Of a stretch of 64,000 nt of DNA, positions 63,915 through 64,000 are shown piece after piece. This stretch comes from Streptomyces sp. Ag109_O5-1 (GTDB lineage: Bacteria > Actinomycetota > Actinomycetes > Streptomycetales > Streptomycetaceae), in assembly GCF_003814875.1 (NCBI RefSeq), contig NZ_RKQF01000001.1, positions 8,804,001 to 8,868,000 on the forward strand, in the 5' to 3' direction. Position numbers and translations under genes: made by a program. The stretch's first letter is position 1. Each line of letters starts with the position of its first letter. Under the pieces are notes generated by a model. That model was not told the origin of the DNA, searched no databases, and was given only the letters and a program-made list of their open reading frames with translations.

Positions 63915-64000
63915 CCGAGCACGACGCACAGCACACAGACCAGCGAGATCCGGCGTTCAGCGAAACGCAGGGCGCGGCCAAGGAAACGCACAACGAGGCG
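63911..64000 (+). CDS. rapZ: Start of RapZ (RNase adapter/nucleotide-binding protein), cut by window edge
   Basis: Only 30 codons are inside the window: MTEHDAQHTDQRDPAFSETQ and a further ten residues, a hydrophilic leader before the expected P-loop. The call rests on the overlap with the uvrC stop (ATGA) and on the conserved actinobacterial order uvrC-rapZ-yvcK-whiA. No diagnostic motif is visible yet. Confidence 0.6.
   Translation, partial: MTEHDAQHTDQRDPAFSETQGAAKETHNEA

Overview
The window reads as core chromosome of a Streptomyces (or very close relative). The DNA is very GC-rich, third codon positions are almost always G or C, and there are many GTG starts, translationally coupled GTGA/ATGA overlaps, and actinomycete-specific families: XRE-DUF5753/DUF397 pairs, an HATPase anti-sigma-like protein, mycothiol-dependent maleylpyruvate isomerase, F420/PPOX oxidoreductase and DUF574 methyltransferase. 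No rRNA, canonical tRNA, CRISPR array or intact transposase was seen.

Layout. 1-4.7 kb: 3'-truncated hrpB helicase, a methyltransferase, and ribosomal protein S1 (rpsA) with a textbook promoter and terminator. 5-10.8 kb: PAC2 protein, coaE, a TPR protein, DUF6343, an acyltransferase-like protein, a methyltransferase, an S4 RNA-binding protein and a family-5 uracil-DNA glycosylase. 10.8-16.2 kb: a secreted LamG/cysteine-peptidase-like protein, then a hydantoin/nucleobase module (GntR regulator, palindromic operator, NCS1 permease, hydantoin racemase) and an acetate transporter. 16.4-24 kb: GNAT, RidA, an uncharacterised leaderless gene followed by a strongly structured non-coding element, a bldA-type (TTA-containing) FUSC protein, DUF899, a 58-residue protein and an ABC exporter. 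24-31.8 kb: an XRE/HATPase/DUF397 signalling module, a methyltransferase pseudogene broken by a nonsense codon and a 32-bp repeat insertion, an orphan GltD-like oxidoreductase, DUF1772 and DUF2293 proteins, a decayed oxidoreductase fragment and a degenerate uridine kinase. 31.8-39 kb: PPOX oxidoreductase, CorA, a methyltransferase, the psuG-psuK pseudouridine operon, a VOC protein, ogt (O6-alkylguanine repair), a secreted glycerophosphodiesterase and a MHYT membrane protein. 39.6-49.3 kb: uvrB, a TerD/TerD-like/TerC block with a Mn2+ (yybP-ykoY) riboswitch, ChaA antiporter, MFS transporter and aroQ. 49.3-64 kb: polar amino-acid ABC operon, metallo-beta-lactamase, uvrA, a LacI-regulated sugar kinase, Rieske lipoprotein, XRE-like regulator, uvrC and the start of rapZ.

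The main regulatory observation is that six genes spread over the window (coaE, ogt, uvrB, terD, uvrA, uvrC) each carry, immediately upstream, the bipartite motif xTGTCRGTG-N8-TANNNT. This is the mycobacterial LexA-independent (RecA-NDp / PafBC) DNA-damage promoter. All three excinuclease genes and the alkyl-transferase are covered, coaE and terD look like unexpected members, and four of the six appear to give leaderless mRNAs. The window therefore looks like a dispersed LexA-independent DNA-damage regulon around the UvrABC genes.

Other points of interest are the tRNA-T-arm-containing structured element after the gene at 17.5-18.3 kb, two copies of a small palindromic repeat (one destroying a gene, one supplying a protein C-terminus), a probable ATC start codon, and a hydantoin racemase with Gly where the first catalytic Cys is expected.
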